NCBI GenBank assembly: GCA_041624375.1
Contig: JBFJVD010000194.1
Span: 1 to 5,705 of the forward strand
Direction: 5' to 3'
Length of the DNA: 5,705 nucleotides
From: JBFJVD01 sp041624375
GTDB taxonomy: Bacteria; Chloroflexota; Anaerolineae; Anaerolineales; E44-bin32
Part shown: one piece after another, positions 4,849 to 5,705 of the stretch
How positions within the stretch are numbered: position 1 is the first letter of the stretch
Layout: every line of letters starts with the position of its first letter
Position numbers and translations under genes: made by a program
The notes under the pieces: generated by a model
Told to the model about the DNA's origin: nothing
Databases searched by the model: none
What the model saw: only the letters and a program-made list of their open reading frames with translations

Positions 4849-5705
4849 GGTGTCCCCTGACCGAGACCGATGCCCATGAGTAGCAGGAACACCAATAGCC
4901 ACAGCAGTGCCGCTTCGCCTTCGATGATTGCGCTGACCAGTCGCACCACCCTCAGAAACGCCTGAAGGGCCTGCCAGCCCACGCGGTAGATCCCTGATGG
5001 ATCCAGTCGCCGCAGCGAGGCCTGGAAGGGCAGAAGCCAACGCAAACCACGCCCGAACTGAAGAATCGCCATGGCAATGATGGCGACCACGACCGCGCTG
5101 AGGAAGGAGCGGGGAGCCGGATCTCCACCGCCCCATACGCCGATGCCCAGACCGACCCAGAGCGGCAGGCTGTAACCGAGGCTGTAGGTCAGACGGACAA
5201 GCTCCAAGTCCTCCGGCCAGGTCAACTGAGGACGGTAAGCCTGACGGAGGATGCCAACCATCAAGAGACTCCACCCGATGGCACCGATGCCGGCAACGAG
5301 AAATCCCGTCGGTTGAGCCAAACCATCCATGAGTGCAACGGCCAGTGGCCAGCTGGGAGTCCAGGGAAGTCCGAGGAAGAGAAGCCCACTGAGCCAGGGC
5401 ACAGCACGATGCCAGGGGGCGTAAATCTCACCAAGGGAGACAATCGCCCCCAGGATGAGCAACAGGGAGGCGCCTGCCAGCAGCGTTTCTCCAGCCAGCA
5501 TCGGCGACGAGGCGGCTGCCAGGACCGATAGCCCGGATACCCCTAAGATCAGGAAGGGCCGAGCCTCCAGGCTATTGGCCATCAATGCAAAACGCGCGCC
5601 GCCCACGAGTAGCCCTGCAGCTCCTGCAATCTGTATCCAGGGGACAAGGCCTGGCGCGATCAAGCCCTCCAGCTGCTGGCCCAATACAGCCAGGGCGGCG
5701 ACGGG
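4845..5705 (-). CDS. NuoL/HyfD/MrpA-like antiporter-type membrane subunit, N-terminus beyond the window
   Basis: 286 residues are visible. The frame stays open to the window edge, and the TTG at 5684 has no ribosome binding site, so I treat the gene as 5'-truncated. The visible part looks like the C-terminal half of an antiporter-like subunit. ARFALMANSLEARPFLILG (37-55) resembles the LLxxDLKRxLAYSS region. FLGLPWTPSWPLAVAL (110-125) aligns with the TM12 motif LAGFPLTAGFPGRWAL of the third gene in this cluster, sharing G, P, T and P, so the two are probably paralogues. The TM12 charged residue position is A122 here. After two more membrane segments (about 170-190 and 200-216) comes an Arg/Trp-rich, probably amphipathic stretch (about 217-258), then EGEAALLWLLVFLLLMG (262-278) as a final membrane helix. 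This lateral-helix-plus-last-TM layout recalls NuoL in miniature, which is inference. It overlaps the next gene by 4 bases (ATGA). Probable role: membrane arm of a complex I-like or hydrogenase-like complex. Confidence 0.8.
   Translation of the reverse strand, partial: PVAALAVLGQQLEGLIAPGLVPWIQIAGAAGLLVGGARFALMANSLEARPFLILGVSGLSVLAAASSPMLAGETLLAGASLLLILGAIVSLGEIYAPWHRAVPWLSGLLFLGLPWTPSWPLAVALMDGLAQPTGFLVAGIGAIGWSLLMVGILRQAYRPQLTWPEDLELVRLTYSLGYSLPLWVGLGIGVWGGGDPAPRSFLSAVVVAIIAMAILQFGRGLRWLLPFQASLRRLDPSGIYRVGWQALQAFLRVVRLVSAIIEGEAALLWLLVFLLLMGIGLGQGTP
4853..4858 (-). promoter_or_regulatory. Shine-Dalgarno of the NuoK/HyfE-like gene
   Basis: AGGGGA on the minus strand sits 4 bases before the ATG at 4848, within the last codons of the upstream gene. 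With the ATGA overlap it supports this short start over the longer open frame reaching 5274. Confidence 0.5.

Noticed and set aside
4849..5274. N-terminal extension of the NuoK/HyfE-like protein to a 346-residue form
   Set aside because: The extra 142 residues are read from within the upstream membrane gene in another frame, lack membrane character, and ignore the ATGA overlap with its Shine-Dalgarno.
5682..5684. TTG as the real start of the NuoL/HyfD-like gene
   Set aside because: The frame is open to the window edge, there is no ribosome binding site before it, and an antiporter-like subunit should have several more N-terminal membrane helices.

Overview
The window is GC-rich bacterial DNA, and every gene I can support lies on the minus strand. 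The SelB sequence (notably DVPGHIDF followed by ENMLAGVGGID) and the coiled-coil/SelB pairing resemble what I recall from Chloroflexota, especially Anaerolineae-like lineages. That placement is by recognition only and has not been searched.

In the direction of transcription (high to low coordinates), the first block is a tightly overlapping three-gene cluster for membrane proteins of the complex I / group 4 hydrogenase / Mrp antiporter superfamily. It comprises an antiporter-like (NuoL/HyfD/MrpA-type) subunit whose N-terminus lies beyond the window (5705-4845), a 204-residue NuoK/HyfE-like protein (4848-4234), and a complete 466-residue NuoN/HyfF/MrpD-like subunit (4237-2837). Both junctions are 4-base overlaps (ATGA, then TTGA), so translation is probably coupled. 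The order matches HyfD-HyfE-HyfF, but no catalytic hydrogenase, quinone or NADH module subunit is present here. Several charged intramembrane residues that carry protons in characterised relatives appear to be replaced.

The second block starts in a 59-base gap holding an extended -10 promoter (TGCTATAAT) and a strong ribosome binding site. It contains a 391-residue, almost entirely alpha-helical coiled-coil protein of unknown function (2777-1602). Thirty bases further on, in the same frame, is selB (1571 to the window edge), the selenocysteine-specific elongation factor, which lacks its last part here.

The main points of interest are the degenerate, apparently channel-poor antiporter module and the uncharacterised coiled-coil protein co-transcribed with selB. 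I saw no RNA genes, CRISPR arrays, mobile elements or convincing terminators. No selA, selD, selC or selenoprotein gene lies in the window. The only stretch between genes longer than the 30 bases before selB is the 59-base gap, so no gene-free region exceeds 300 bases.
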